From: Cohnella endophytica | Lineage (GTDB): Bacteria > Bacillota > Bacilli > Paenibacillales > Paenibacillaceae | DNA length: 64,000 nucleotides | Reading direction: 5' to 3' | Assembly: GCF_003628305.1 (NCBI RefSeq) | Contig: NZ_RBZM01000002.1 | Span: forward strand, 62,001-126,000 | Made by a program: the position numbers and the translations under genes | The notes under the pieces: generated by a model | Database searches by the model: none | What the model was told of the DNA's origin: nothing | Seen by the model: only the letters and a program-made list of their open reading frames with translations | In this document: positions 26,062 through 34,276 of the stretch, in pieces | Layout of the letters: each line of letters opens with the position of its first letter | How positions within the stretch are numbered: position 1 is the stretch's first letter

Positions 26062-27024
26062 ATGAATGACGATATAACCTTTCAATGTCCGCGGACTGAA
26101 CAACTCGCCTTGCGCATCGCCGGCGAAAGAATCGACTATTGCGAAATTCGCGAACGCGGCAAGACGCTGCTCGTCCATTCCCGTGACGATCGATCGGCGG
26201 ACAACCTTCATAAAGTCAATTCCATCACGAAAAGCATTCTTTCCCTGTTGATCGGCATCGCGATCGGACGAGGCGAGTTTCCACGACTCGATATTCCGAT
26301 TGCTGATGTGTTAGCTGAAGCGAAGGAAAATTCCGATCTTGCTTCGTTGACCGCCGAGCACCTGCTGACGATGACGCCGGGATGGGACTGGCAAGAGATG
26401 GGCGACTGGCGCGGTTTGCCTTACCCAATGACGGAAAGCCCCGATTGGGTGCGGTTCGTGCTGGCGAGGCCGCTCGTCCGGCCGTCCGGTACGCGCATGA
26501 CTTACGATTCCGGCTCCTCCCAGGTACTGAGCGCGATGCTGCAGAGATCGACGGGCTTGACCGCCGCGGCTTACGCGGAACGCCATCTATTCGGCCCGCT
26601 CGGCATCGAAGCGTATGCTTGGCCTTCCGATCCGCAAGGCATCAGTGTCGGAGGCTTCGGCTTGGAACTGTATCCGAGCGATCTGACGAAACTAGGCATG
26701 CTTGTGCTACAACGCGGGGAGTGGAACGGCGCTCAAATCGTGTCGCGCGATTGGATCGCGGATAGTATGAAACCGCGCTTCCGAGGCTACGACAACATCG
26801 GCGCATACGGCTATCATTGGTGGGCGCTGACGGAAGACGGCGGGGAACGCGCCCCGATGAAACCGCGTGTCGTCTTCGCCGTCGGATTCGGCGGGCAATA
26901 TATTTTCGTCTCGCCAGAGCGGGAGCTTGTCGCCGTCTTCGCCAGCTCTCTCGGCAAGAAGAAGTTCCTGCCGCTTAAGCTGTTCCGTCAATGGTTGGCC
27001 GACGACTCCTTACAATCCCAATAA
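26062..27024 (+). CDS. serine hydrolase of the beta-lactamase/class C family
   Basis: A 320-residue protein with the penicillin-binding-protein/beta-lactamase fold. The SxxK active site is seen as SITKS (about residue 54), followed by LLIGIAIGRG; the Tyr of the second motif is in MTYDSGSSQ (about 151), and a late GFGGQYIFVSPERELVAV corresponds to the third (KTG-like) region. There is no signal peptide, so it is probably cytoplasmic, as with many esterase/peptidase members. Function is likely ester or amide hydrolysis, not antibiotic resistance. Start behind GGAG. Confidence 0.88.
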   Translation: MNDDITFQCPRTEQLALRIAGERIDYCEIRERGKTLLVHSRDDRSADNLHKVNSITKSILSLLIGIAIGRGEFPRLDIPIADVLAEAKENSDLASLTAEHLLTMTPGWDWQEMGDWRGLPYPMTESPDWVRFVLARPLVRPSGTRMTYDSGSSQVLSAMLQRSTGLTAAAYAERHLFGPLGIEAYAWPSDPQGISVGGFGLELYPSDLTKLGMLVLQRGEWNGAQIVSRDWIADSMKPRFRGYDNIGAYGYHWWALTEDGGERAPMKPRVVFAVGFGGQYIFVSPERELVAVFASSLGKKKFLPLKLFRQWLADDSLQSQ

Positions 27025-27083
27025 TTTCAAGATGATTTCGGATTAGTATTCGATATCCTATCGGTTTGAAGGGGTTTCATAAC

Positions 27084-27121
27084 GAACGGAAGGAGCCGAT
27101 TCGCATCGGCTCCTTCCGTTC
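27084..27121. terminator. 17-bp perfect palindromic hairpin between convergent genes
   Basis: GAACGGAAGGAGCCGAT (27084-27100) pairs perfectly with 27105-27121 over a TCGC loop. It lies between the stop of the serine hydrolase and the stop of the convergent 99-residue gene. There is no T-tract, but position and symmetry fit a bidirectional terminator. Confidence 0.65.
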
Positions 27122-27129
27122 GTTCACGG

Positions 27130-27429
27130 CTATGCATCCTTCGCGGCGAGAATGCCGTTCCGGTAATAGACGACTCTGCGCGGATCGTTGCGCAGCTTGA
27201 CGTTCGCCATCTTCATCTCGTGTTCGTTAAGACTTAGCGATTCCCAATCTTCGATTTTGCCCGCCGGATCTCCCGGCTCGACCCCCGCTTCCGCGAGCGC
27301 CTCCGCCATTTGCTCGACCGTCGGAGGCTCCTCCCAGTTCATAATGCCGTAATACGCAAGCTTATAACCGTTGCGTTGAACGCTTGCCAGCAACGTGCCG
27401 GTAATCGAGTGTTTCATGACGTATGGCAT
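27130..27429 (-). CDS. conserved small protein, 99 aa, downstream of the oxidoreductase genes
   Basis: Small acidic soluble protein with no recognised domain. Visible features are the N-terminal SITGTLLASVQRNGYKLAYYG, a WEEPPTVEQMAEALAEAG helix-like segment and the C-terminal RRVVYYRNGIL. It starts 21 bases after the stop of the 2-oxoacid:ferredoxin oxidoreductase alpha-beta gene, same strand, so it is probably the third gene of that operon. Role unknown; an accessory factor is possible but not shown. Alternative start at the Met four codons later. Confidence 0.7.
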   Translation of the reverse strand: MPYVMKHSITGTLLASVQRNGYKLAYYGIMNWEEPPTVEQMAEALAEAGVEPGDPAGKIEDWESLSLNEHEMKMANVKLRNDPRRVVYYRNGILAAKDA

Positions 27430-27449
27430 GGTTGCCTATGCCCCATTCT

Positions 27450-29759
27450 TTATAAATAAGGATTCTCGTGCTTCGCCTTCAGCATGTTCCAGCGGCGTTC
27501 GATCTCATGCTCGAACTCCCTAAGGGTTTCCGCGTATTCCGGCTTAGACAAGTGCTTCGTCTTACCCATCATTTTCAGCCAGTCGCCTACCGGCACGCGT
27601 TTGCCCTTCTCCTCCGGGTTGTACGTGATCGTCGTTACGCCCTTCTCGACTTCGTACAGCGGGAAGAAACAAGTGTTGACGGCGTAATCGATAATGTCCG
27701 CCCCGTCCTTATCCTCCGACAGCCAGTTAAGCGGACAGGTAATCAGAATCTTGCCGTACACCATGCCGACGTTCTGCGCGTACCATTGGGCTTTGGCGCC
27801 TTTGCGTACGAGATCGATCGGACTTGCTTCGCTTCCCGTGAACACGTAAGGTATATTCGTCGCCGCCATGATCTGCGCCGTATCTTTATGGTGGAACACT
27901 TTGCCGCCTTGATGTTTACCGACGTTGGAGGTCGAAGTCCGGTGACCCATCGGCGTAGAGTAGGACAACTGGGCTCCGGTATTCATATAACCTTCGTTAT
28001 CGTATTCGAGGATGATCATCCGGTGATTGCGAAGCGCGGCGCCGATCGCCGGCCCCATCCCGATATCCATCCCTCCGTCGCCGGTAATCATGACGAAGGT
28101 GAAGTCGTCTTTCAAGCCGAGTTCGTCGAGTTCTCCGCGCCGTTTGCGCTCATGGAACATCTCCACGACGCCCGACAGCGTCGCCGCGCCATTCTGGAAC
28201 AGGTTGTGAATGTATGTCGCTTTGTGCGCCGAGTAAGGATACCCCGTCGTGACGACCATCGCGCAGCCCGTATGGAACAATGCGACGATATCGCCTTCGA
28301 TGCCTTTGAAGAACAGCTCGAGACCGGAAAATATTCCGCAACCCGGACAAGCGCCGTGCCCCGGAGCGATACGCTTCGGCTTCTTCGTCAATTGGCGGAG
28401 CGGCGGCACTTTCACGTTCACTTTGCCTGTCGCCTCGTCGTGCGTCACCGTAATAAGGCCGGTCTTGAGAGATTCGTACTCCATCGGTTCAAGTACTCGT
28501 TTCGGTGCTTTGGCCGGATCGCCGGCCGTTATGCCATGATAGTCGTACGGCTTCTCGACAAATCCTTTGTTCGCCGCGTCGATAGCGAACTCGAACATCT
28601 TCAAGCCGTCCTCCGCATAGAAATCCTTGCCGCCGAGTCCGTAGATCCGGCTGATGACCATCGTCGTGGAATTGCCGTACTGCTGCAGCGCGGCCCGGAC
28701 TTCCATGACCATGTTGCCGCCATGACCGCCATAAGAGTCGGAACGGTCTCCGACCGTAACCGCCTTGACGTTCTTCAGCGCCTCCGTGATCGCCTGCGCC
28801 GGGAATGGGCGGATGATGTTAGGCGAGATCGCTCCCGCTTTCACGCCTTGCTCGCGCAGTTGGTCGACCACGTCTTTGATAATCTCCGCCGATGAATTGA
28901 GCAGGAAAACGGCCACCTCGGCGTCTTCCATCCGGTAGAGCTCGAGAATCGGATACTCCCTGCCCGTCAGTTCCGCGTACTCCTTCTGAATCCGGTCGAA
29001 TACGCCTTCGGCGCGGTACATCGCTTGGCTCTGCTGGTAACAGTTATTAATATAGTCCGGTTCGTTCATATAAGGTCCGACAGTGATCGGATTGTTGCGG
29101 TCGAGTACGTGCTTGAACCCTTCGGGAGGGTGCTCGCCCACGAACTTCTGCACGTCCTCGCGATGCGTGAACGTATTGACGCGACGCTTCTGATGGCTCG
29201 TGAAATAGCCGTCCGACGCGACGAGCACGGGAAGGCGAACTTCCGGATCTTCCGCAAGCTTAAGCGCGATTATATTCATATCGTACACGGCTTGCGGATC
29301 GCGGCAGAGCACGATCGGCCAGCCCGTATTTAGCGCGAAATATAAATCGGAGTGATCGCCGTGAATATCGAGCGGTCCGGATACGGAACGGCACACGAGA
29401 TTCATGACCATCGGGAAACGCGTGCCCGATTGGACGGGCATCTGCTCCAGCATGTACAGGTAACCGTTCGCTGACGTCGCGTTGAATACGCGCCCGCCTG
29501 CCGTCGATGCACCGTAACACACGCCGGCGGAGCCATGCTCCCCGTCGGCCGGAATCAAGACGATGTCATGCTGTCCGTTCGCTTTCATTAAATCGAGAAA
29601 CTGCGCCACTTCCGTGGAGGGCGATATCGGGAAATATCCCATGATATGATAGTTAATCTGGTGCGCGGCGTATGCAGCCATCTCGTTGCCTGATTCATAG
29701 ACGATCCTTTGCTCTACGGTACCTTGACGGACCGTTTCCTTGCGAATATCGATCGACAT
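27450..29759 (-). CDS. 2-oxoacid:ferredoxin oxidoreductase, fused alpha-beta subunits
   Basis: A 769-residue fusion. Residues about 1-420 are the alpha subunit (PorA type): YFPISPSTEVAQ, the substrate-loop region, and a domain with YGGHGGNMVMEVRAAL. Residues about 480-769 are the beta subunit with the cluster/TPP region PGHGACPGCGI and the thiamine-diphosphate motif GDGGMDIGMGPAIGAAL ... YDNEGYMNTG. The length and GTTY-like details fit the pyruvate or 2-ketoacid ferredoxin oxidoreductase superfamily; the exact substrate is not determinable by eye. Start ATG follows GGAAGGTGGAG. It follows the gamma-delta fusion gene by 65 bases and precedes the 99-residue gene. Confidence 0.9.
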   Translation of the reverse strand: MSIDIRKETVRQGTVEQRIVYESGNEMAAYAAHQINYHIMGYFPISPSTEVAQFLDLMKANGQHDIVLIPADGEHGSAGVCYGASTAGGRVFNATSANGYLYMLEQMPVQSGTRFPMVMNLVCRSVSGPLDIHGDHSDLYFALNTGWPIVLCRDPQAVYDMNIIALKLAEDPEVRLPVLVASDGYFTSHQKRRVNTFTHREDVQKFVGEHPPEGFKHVLDRNNPITVGPYMNEPDYINNCYQQSQAMYRAEGVFDRIQKEYAELTGREYPILELYRMEDAEVAVFLLNSSAEIIKDVVDQLREQGVKAGAISPNIIRPFPAQAITEALKNVKAVTVGDRSDSYGGHGGNMVMEVRAALQQYGNSTTMVISRIYGLGGKDFYAEDGLKMFEFAIDAANKGFVEKPYDYHGITAGDPAKAPKRVLEPMEYESLKTGLITVTHDEATGKVNVKVPPLRQLTKKPKRIAPGHGACPGCGIFSGLELFFKGIEGDIVALFHTGCAMVVTTGYPYSAHKATYIHNLFQNGAATLSGVVEMFHERKRRGELDELGLKDDFTFVMITGDGGMDIGMGPAIGAALRNHRMIILEYDNEGYMNTGAQLSYSTPMGHRTSTSNVGKHQGGKVFHHKDTAQIMAATNIPYVFTGSEASPIDLVRKGAKAQWYAQNVGMVYGKILITCPLNWLSEDKDGADIIDYAVNTCFFPLYEVEKGVTTITYNPEEKGKRVPVGDWLKMMGKTKHLSKPEYAETLREFEHEIERRWNMLKAKHENPYL

Positions 29760-29824
29760 TCAGACTCCACCTTCCTATCGTTTTCTCGTTGAACGAACGC
29801 GCGGCGCTCTATCTCTAGCTCATT

Positions 29825-30829
29825 CTATAACGCTAACGTAAAGCGGTGAGGCACGCGGTGACCTTCGGCATAACCGTCTTCTTCCAGCGCTGAGGACAAC
29901 GCCTCCGTCGGACAAGCCTGAACGCATTTCAAGCATCCTTTGCAATATTGATAGTCGATTCCTTGCAGGAACATCTGCGGTCGGCCCTTCTTGTCCGCTT
30001 GCTCTTCCCATACGAAGCAGAAATCGGGGCAAACGTTGTCGCAAGCCGCGCAATGGATGCACTTGTCGTCCGCGAAATGAGGCATCATTCCGGCGCGCGA
30101 GATGCTGAGATCCTTCAAAATGCTGTTACCGGGATTCGTGATCATTCCGCCGAGCGGTTGCGTCTCGTAACCTAGCACGGGCGTGTCCATGCGGACAAAA
30201 TCAGGCATAGCGTCTCCGGCCCCTAACTCGAACGTCTGGAACCGAACCTCGTCGAAGCCTCGCTGAAACGTATTCAGCGCCGGTTGCACGGCGGCCGGGT
30301 ATTTTTTCTCCAGCGATTTGCGGATAACGCCTTTCATGAACTCCGCGTCAAGGAAGCCGCAGAGACGGAATAAGCCGCCCAGCATGGCCATGTTGGCGCG
30401 ATTGTTCTCCGCCATGGAAATTCCCGTCGCGTCGACGACGGCGATGATGCCGCCTTTCAACTTGAGCTGCTGCTTGAGCTGTTCCGGCGATTTCTTGGAG
30501 TTGACGAGGACGATGCTGTCCTCGTACATGCCTGAGATGACGTTCACCGTTTTGGACAAATTCTCGTGGAAAATGCCGATCACGTGCGGTCTCTCCACCG
30601 GCGAAGTATCGCGAATCCGCGTATCGATATCGCAGAAACGGATGTGCGCTTTCACCGGCGAGCCTTTCTTCTCCGAGCCGTACGAGCTGAAGCTGACGCC
30701 GTTTAATCCGACGCCCATGACTCCGGCTTCCGCAAGCATTTTACCTGCTAGATTGGCTCCTAGCCCTCCGATGGATTCCAGACGAATTTCAAAAAAACCG
30801 AGCTCGTTGACCTTTGGCAGATTAGCCAT
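29825..30829 (-). CDS. 2-oxoacid:ferredoxin oxidoreductase, fused gamma-delta (ferredoxin) subunits
   Basis: About 334 residues. The N-terminal part (about 10-190) is the gamma domain (LESIGGLGANLAGKMLAEAG, GVSFSSYGSEKKGSPV). The C-terminal part has two 4Fe-4S motifs: CIHCAACDNVCPDFC and CKGCLKCVQACP. Together with the next gene this makes a complete four-domain enzyme in two polypeptides. The start is uncertain: ATG at 30829, with GGAAGGGG about 13 bases ahead, or TTG at 30841, which is too close to that site. The AT-rich region 30842-30966 upstream probably holds the promoter. Confidence 0.9.
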   Translation of the reverse strand: MANLPKVNELGFFEIRLESIGGLGANLAGKMLAEAGVMGVGLNGVSFSSYGSEKKGSPVKAHIRFCDIDTRIRDTSPVERPHVIGIFHENLSKTVNVISGMYEDSIVLVNSKKSPEQLKQQLKLKGGIIAVVDATGISMAENNRANMAMLGGLFRLCGFLDAEFMKGVIRKSLEKKYPAAVQPALNTFQRGFDEVRFQTFELGAGDAMPDFVRMDTPVLGYETQPLGGMITNPGNSILKDLSISRAGMMPHFADDKCIHCAACDNVCPDFCFVWEEQADKKGRPQMFLQGIDYQYCKGCLKCVQACPTEALSSALEEDGYAEGHRVPHRFTLAL

Positions 30830-30966
30830 GACGTTCTGCAATCCCCTTCCGCGCTAAATTGGAGATAATTCAGAAAATTTAAAATATACAAACATTATTT
30901 ATTTCGAGAAAAGAGTCGGATTTCCTCCCAATGAATGCGAAATCTTGGTAAAAGTTGTTGAATAAT

Positions 30967-31932
30967 TTAAACGGACAGGCTCATCTGCAATTCCTGAAGC
31001 TCCTTCCAGCCGATAAAACGGATATTTTCTCGGACAACGGTCTCTCTGACATCCCGATCCCGCCAGAATCTAGCTTCCATCTCCCGTTTTTCCGGCTGCT
31101 CGTGAAACGATCTTAATTCTTCCGTCAGCTTCGATGGATGCGAGATCCATTCGGTTACGCCGGGCAACAATTGTCGGAGCAAGCCGATTCCTTCCTCCTT
31201 CATCGTCTCGTAGGTATCCCCTTCGCTTAAGGAATATTCCGGACCGGTCACGTAATCCGGCAGAACGATTCCCCGATCCTCCGCTTGGCGCACCCGGATC
31301 TTGGCCCGATCGCCGATCTCGGCCGGTATCGTCCTTCCTCCGACGGGAATCAAACGTCTTGGCAGTCGAAAAGGCAATCCGTAACGAGCGCATACGTCGA
31401 ATGCGACCGTAAGCAGATCCTTGCCAAGATGGAATCCGTATAGGCTACCCATGTGACTGTCCGCATGCGACAGCTTCACGCCCGCGCTTAGAGCGGCTTC
31501 CGTCTGAGCGATCAGCTCCTGACGAACTTCTTCCGAATCGGCGTTCCGCTCCACTTCGGCGCTTGTCTTCGGAAACCACCCTCCCGGACCGGACAATGAA
31601 GCCGTCGAATGGTTTCGGCAGATCGATCCCCATTTATAAGCGGTCCATTCGCTCGTTAATGTCCAGTGAACCCCCACGTCGGCTTCGGGGCAGGAAGCCA
31701 TATGCATGTTAACCGCGTCCGCGGACCATGGGCAATTCATCATGATCGTCGCGGAACTGATCGCCCGGTCCGCCAGCAGTTCCGACACCGCCTCGTTCAC
31801 GCTCCGGCATAATCCGAAATCGTCCGCGTTCACGATTAACAGCCTCTCCTTGCTCCCATAGCCCAATCGCTGCGCCGTGTTCACCTTCCATCGCCTCCCT
31901 GCTCCTAGTATATGTTCGAAGGATAGCGGCAT
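30967..31932 (-). CDS. ChbG/YdjC-family carbohydrate deacetylase
   Basis: A 321-residue polysaccharide-deacetylase-like enzyme of the YdjC family. Motifs: VNADDFGLCRSVNEAV (about 33-48, with the metal-binding Asp pair), DVGVHWTLTSEW (His, about 88), KLSHADSHMGSLYG (two His, about 150), and a late TEWISHPSK. The family removes acetyl groups from chitooligosaccharides or related sugars. No signal peptide, so cytoplasmic. ATG follows AAAAGGTGAGCA. Monocistronic between a terminator and the oxidoreductase promoter. Confidence 0.9.
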   Translation of the reverse strand: MPLSFEHILGAGRRWKVNTAQRLGYGSKERLLIVNADDFGLCRSVNEAVSELLADRAISSATIMMNCPWSADAVNMHMASCPEADVGVHWTLTSEWTAYKWGSICRNHSTASLSGPGGWFPKTSAEVERNADSEEVRQELIAQTEAALSAGVKLSHADSHMGSLYGFHLGKDLLTVAFDVCARYGLPFRLPRRLIPVGGRTIPAEIGDRAKIRVRQAEDRGIVLPDYVTGPEYSLSEGDTYETMKEEGIGLLRQLLPGVTEWISHPSKLTEELRSFHEQPEKREMEARFWRDRDVRETVVRENIRFIGWKELQELQMSLSV

Positions 31933-31977
31933 TGCTCACCTTTTGACCAAATCGATTGGCTCCGTAAGCGTAAAAAA

Positions 31978-31997
31978 AGGCAGCCGCGTGGCTGCCT
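31978..31997 (-). terminator. terminator of the MOSC gene
   Basis: 8-bp stem AGGCAGCC/GGCTGCCT with a 4-nt loop, then TTTTTTTA on the minus strand; 16 bases past the stop. Confidence 0.9.
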
Positions 31998-32012
31998 CTT
32001 CGCTCGGACGAT

Positions 32013-32687
32013 TTATTTTTCTTGCAGTCTGTTCAGCCTGCTGGTTAACGTCTTCACCCAACTTGCGGAGAGCTCAGCAACGTCCAATAAGCGACGTATC
32101 CCTTCCTCGTCCGTCTTATCCTTGTGCATAACTCGATTCGCTTCATCGACCGTTAATCGGGCCGAATGAACTTGAGCCAGTTGTAAATCGTCGCCGATCT
32201 CGATTTTTCCCGGCTCAAGCACGCGGAAATAAAACCCGGTAGCTCCGGTCTCAGTGACCAGCAGTGGAAGCTCGTCGAGTCCCCATTTCATTGCGAGCTT
32301 CCAGCAAGGCTGCCGCGGCTGGCTGACTTGAGCGACCACGGAGCCGATTCGAAAAATGTCGCCGATATGGATATCGCGTTCGCTCATGCCGCTAACCGTG
32401 AGATTCTCGCCGAATGCTCCATAAGGAAGGGAATGGTTAAGCATTCGTTCCCAATGCGCGTAATGATCGTAGATGTAGACGCAGATCGCTTTGTCCGGAC
32501 CGCCGTGGTGGACCAGATCCGCTTGTTCGTCTCCCGCAAGGCCCAGCTCCGTAACGCAGATAGAATGCTCCACCGGTTTCTTGGTAATGCCGGAGGCCGC
32601 TTCTTTGCCTTTGTAAGTTCCCGTCCAGACTTTGCCGACGTTAACGGATAATACCGGGAAGACGGATTCGACCGTAAGTTGTTCCAA
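32013..32687 (-). CDS. MOSC domain protein (YiiM-like)
   Basis: About 224 residues. The MOSC domain, a molybdenum-cofactor-sulfurase C-terminal-like fold, is seen from SVNVGKVWTGTYKG through ELGLAGDEQADLVHHGGPDKAICVY, PYGAFGENLTV and the Cys in QPRQPCWKLAM, typical of the YiiM subgroup. A C-terminal 3-alpha domain follows (about 165-224). Proposed roles are in molybdenum-dependent reduction of N-hydroxylated compounds. The start is probably TTG at 32687, eight bases after AAGGGGG; a GTG at 32696 overlaps that site. Divergent from the small 47-codon gene. Confidence 0.88.
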   Translation of the reverse strand: MEQLTVESVFPVLSVNVGKVWTGTYKGKEAASGITKKPVEHSICVTELGLAGDEQADLVHHGGPDKAICVYIYDHYAHWERMLNHSLPYGAFGENLTVSGMSERDIHIGDIFRIGSVVAQVSQPRQPCWKLAMKWGLDELPLLVTETGATGFYFRVLEPGKIEIGDDLQLAQVHSARLTVDEANRVMHKDKTDEEGIRRLLDVAELSASWVKTLTSRLNRLQEK

Positions 32688-32792
32688 GCCATCCACCCCC
32701 TTGCAAGATTGTCGGAGCCGACTGAATAAGTACCCCTCGCATGCGCCACGCTATAGTTTGTACCAAGAACGCAGTCCGAAAGGTGGAAAAGC

Positions 32793-32936
32793 ATGCCCCC
32801 CTCCAAACGCCGTAGAGAAAGCACTTGGAAAAGCCGGAAGCAAAACCCGCAGCCGCACGGGAAAATAACTTCCTTGCACGAGCTGGCGAATGAATCGGGT
32901 TCGGTTGGCAAGGCGGATCCGAATTCCGAATCTTAA
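32793..32936 (+). CDS. small basic protein, 47 aa, unknown function
   Basis: A short frame ATG to TAA with its own AAAGGTGG ribosome binding site six bases ahead and its own terminator 19 bases behind, which is why I call it real. The product is very basic at the N-terminus (PPSKRRRESTWKSRKQN) and ends in an acidic/serine-rich tail (SGSVGKADPNSES). No membrane helix. A TATAGT at about 32753 could be the -10. The family is not recognised; the composition would suit a nucleic-acid-binding or spore-associated small protein, but this is speculation. Confidence 0.6.
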   Translation: MPPSKRRRESTWKSRKQNPQPHGKITSLHELANESGSVGKADPNSES

Positions 32937-32954
32937 ATCGTTCGGCTAGAGCGA

Positions 32955-33007
32955 AAGCCTGATGTCCGGTTCCGTTTGTTAGCGGGATCCCGTCATCAGG
33001 CTTCTTT
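32955..33007 (+). terminator. terminator of the 47-codon gene
   Basis: AAGCCTGATG (32955-32964) pairs perfectly with CATCAGGCTT (32994-33003), followed by CTTTT on the plus strand. It faces the convergent ABC ATPase end. Confidence 0.75.
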
Positions 33008-33012
33008 TGACC

Positions 33013-33741
33013 CTAAGTTAAACCCGACTTCTCGGCAGCGGTCAATCTTCTGCCTTTGATGTTCAAGATAAGTCGGCCGTCTTGCATTCCCCAGATTTCG
33101 TCAGCGAATTTCTCGGCGAGCTCAACGCGGTGCAACGCGGCAACGATCGTCGTACCTTTCTCATGGCACAATTTCTTGAGCGTTCGCATCATTTCTTCGG
33201 CGGAGTGGGGATCGAGGCCCGATACAGGCTCATCCGCCAACACCAGCTTCGCTCCGTGAACGAGGGAGCGCGCGATCGCAATCCGCTGGCGTTCGCCTCC
33301 GCTCATTTTCTCCACTTGTTGGTCCGCGCGTTCCATGAGGCCGACTTGCTCCAACATCTCCATCGCGCCCATATGATCGTCGCTGCGTACCCTGCCCGTC
33401 AACCTGCGCCATAGGGGCATCTGTTCCGATGATCCCGTAAGCACGTTCTTGAGCGCGGATTTTTTCTCGAACAACAAGGGCTTCTGCTCCAGGAACGCGA
33501 TCTGCCTGCGGAATCTCATCTTCGCCAAGAACCCTTCTTTCATCAAGTCCTTGCCGTCGACCCTATATTCGCCGGATGTCCATATTTCCTTCAACGCCAG
33601 CGCTTTCAAAAGCGCCGATTTGCCGCTTCCGCTCGAACCGACGACGGAAATGAAAGTACCTGGCTCCAGACGGGTATTCACGTTATTCAATATCGTTTTC
33701 CCATCGGGAATCGTGCGGGTTAATCCGGAAATTACGATCAT
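33013..33741 (-). CDS. ABC transporter ATP-binding protein, no adjacent permease
   Basis: A 242-residue ATPase: Walker A GSSGSGKSALL (about 36-46), Q-loop FLEQKPLLFEKKSALKNVLTG, signature MSGGERQRIAIARSL (about 145), Walker B LVLADEPVSGLD (about 166), switch His in VAALHR (about 200). It resembles the PhnC/phosphonate and MetN-like class of importer ATPases. No permease or binding protein lies nearby, so it is an orphan or pairs with a distant gene. The ATG at 33741 lies five bases after AGGA; a TTG eight codons upstream is also open. Confidence 0.85.
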   Translation of the reverse strand: MIVISGLTRTIPDGKTILNNVNTRLEPGTFISVVGSSGSGKSALLKALALKEIWTSGEYRVDGKDLMKEGFLAKMRFRRQIAFLEQKPLLFEKKSALKNVLTGSSEQMPLWRRLTGRVRSDDHMGAMEMLEQVGLMERADQQVEKMSGGERQRIAIARSLVHGAKLVLADEPVSGLDPHSAEEMMRTLKKLCHEKGTTIVAALHRVELAEKFADEIWGMQDGRLILNIKGRRLTAAEKSGLT

Positions 33742-33797
33742 AGCTGTCCTATCCCCTCGATCCAATATTCATCTAGTTTAAGCCATTATGTCATCTC

Positions 33798-33847
33798 TTG
33801 CCATACGAACAAATGTTTGCTATAATCAATACGAGAACAAATGTTCT
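33798..33847 (+). promoter_or_regulatory. sigma-A promoter overlapped by two LexA (SOS) boxes
   Basis: TTGCCA (33798-33803), exactly 17 bases, TATAAT (33821-33826). Between -35 and -10 lies CGAACAAATGTTTG (33806-33819), fitting the Bacillus LexA pattern CGAACRNRYGTTYC at 13 of 14 positions (and palindromic at the last). A second box AGAACAAATGTTCT (33834-33847) covers the likely transcription start. Two boxes around one promoter is a strong SOS signature. Confidence 0.8.
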
Positions 33848-33876
33848 ATATCTTGAACCAATAGGTGGGATAATGG

Positions 33877-34107
33877 ATGGTGAATTGCGAACATCTCCGT
33901 TACTTGGAACCTCCCAGAGGACCAAGGCCGTCTCGAGACCTAACTTTCAAATTTTACGACGACGGCAAGCTCGTCATCATCGATAATGACACAGGCAGCA
34001 CAATGAACCCCCGCGAGTTAAGCGGGGGCTCCTACGACTTCTATGTCCGACAACGCATTCGGCTCATTAAGCGTAATTTAGCGGAGAAAATTCAGAAATA
34101 CGCCTGA
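33877..34107 (+). CDS. SOS-controlled small protein of unknown function, 76 aa
   Basis: Starts at ATG six or seven bases after GGTGGG, 50 bases downstream of a promoter carrying two LexA boxes, so expression is expected to rise on DNA damage. The product is basic and soluble; residues about 19-50 look beta-rich (RDLTFKFYDDGKLVIIDNDTG) and the C-terminus is a basic helix (DFYVRQRIRLIKRNLAEKIQKYA). There is no LysM or membrane segment, so it is not a YneA-type division inhibitor. I do not recognise the family. An overlapping frame starting at 33874 (MDGELRTS...) is open but looks random. Confidence 0.75.
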   Translation: MVNCEHLRYLEPPRGPRPSRDLTFKFYDDGKLVIIDNDTGSTMNPRELSGGSYDFYVRQRIRLIKRNLAEKIQKYA

Positions 34108-34129
34108 GCTTATGTCTTCACTCATCAGA

Positions 34130-34261
34130 TCACGGCAAGTTTTTATTGATTCCGTTCAGGCTTGGCGGGAAACGTTTCATCTTGGCAATTTGAACTTCTT
34201 GTTCGACGTCTTTGGCTTTTATGTTATTGCGTTGCTCCAGTTGACTTTTGTTTTTCGACAT
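34130..34261 (-). CDS. small basic protein, 43 aa, antisense to the SOS gene 3' region
   Basis: A short frame with an excellent ribosome binding site (GGGAGGTGATGG directly ahead of ATG) and a possible promoter on the same strand (TTGAAA, 17 bases, CATTAT, around 34350-34380). The product, beginning MSKNKSQLEQRNNIKAKDVEQE, is charged and probably helical with no membrane segment; it ends PPSLNGINKNLP. The gene lies wholly opposite the untranslated region between the SOS gene stop and its terminator. Family not recognised. Confidence 0.6.
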   Translation of the reverse strand: MSKNKSQLEQRNNIKAKDVEQEVQIAKMKRFPPSLNGINKNLP

Positions 34262-34276
34262 AACCATCACCTCCCG

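Noticed and set aside
27468..28895. 475-codon open frame antisense to the oxidoreductase
   Set aside because: Same reason: Arg/Val/Phe-rich composition typical of a reverse-complement shadow, no motif.
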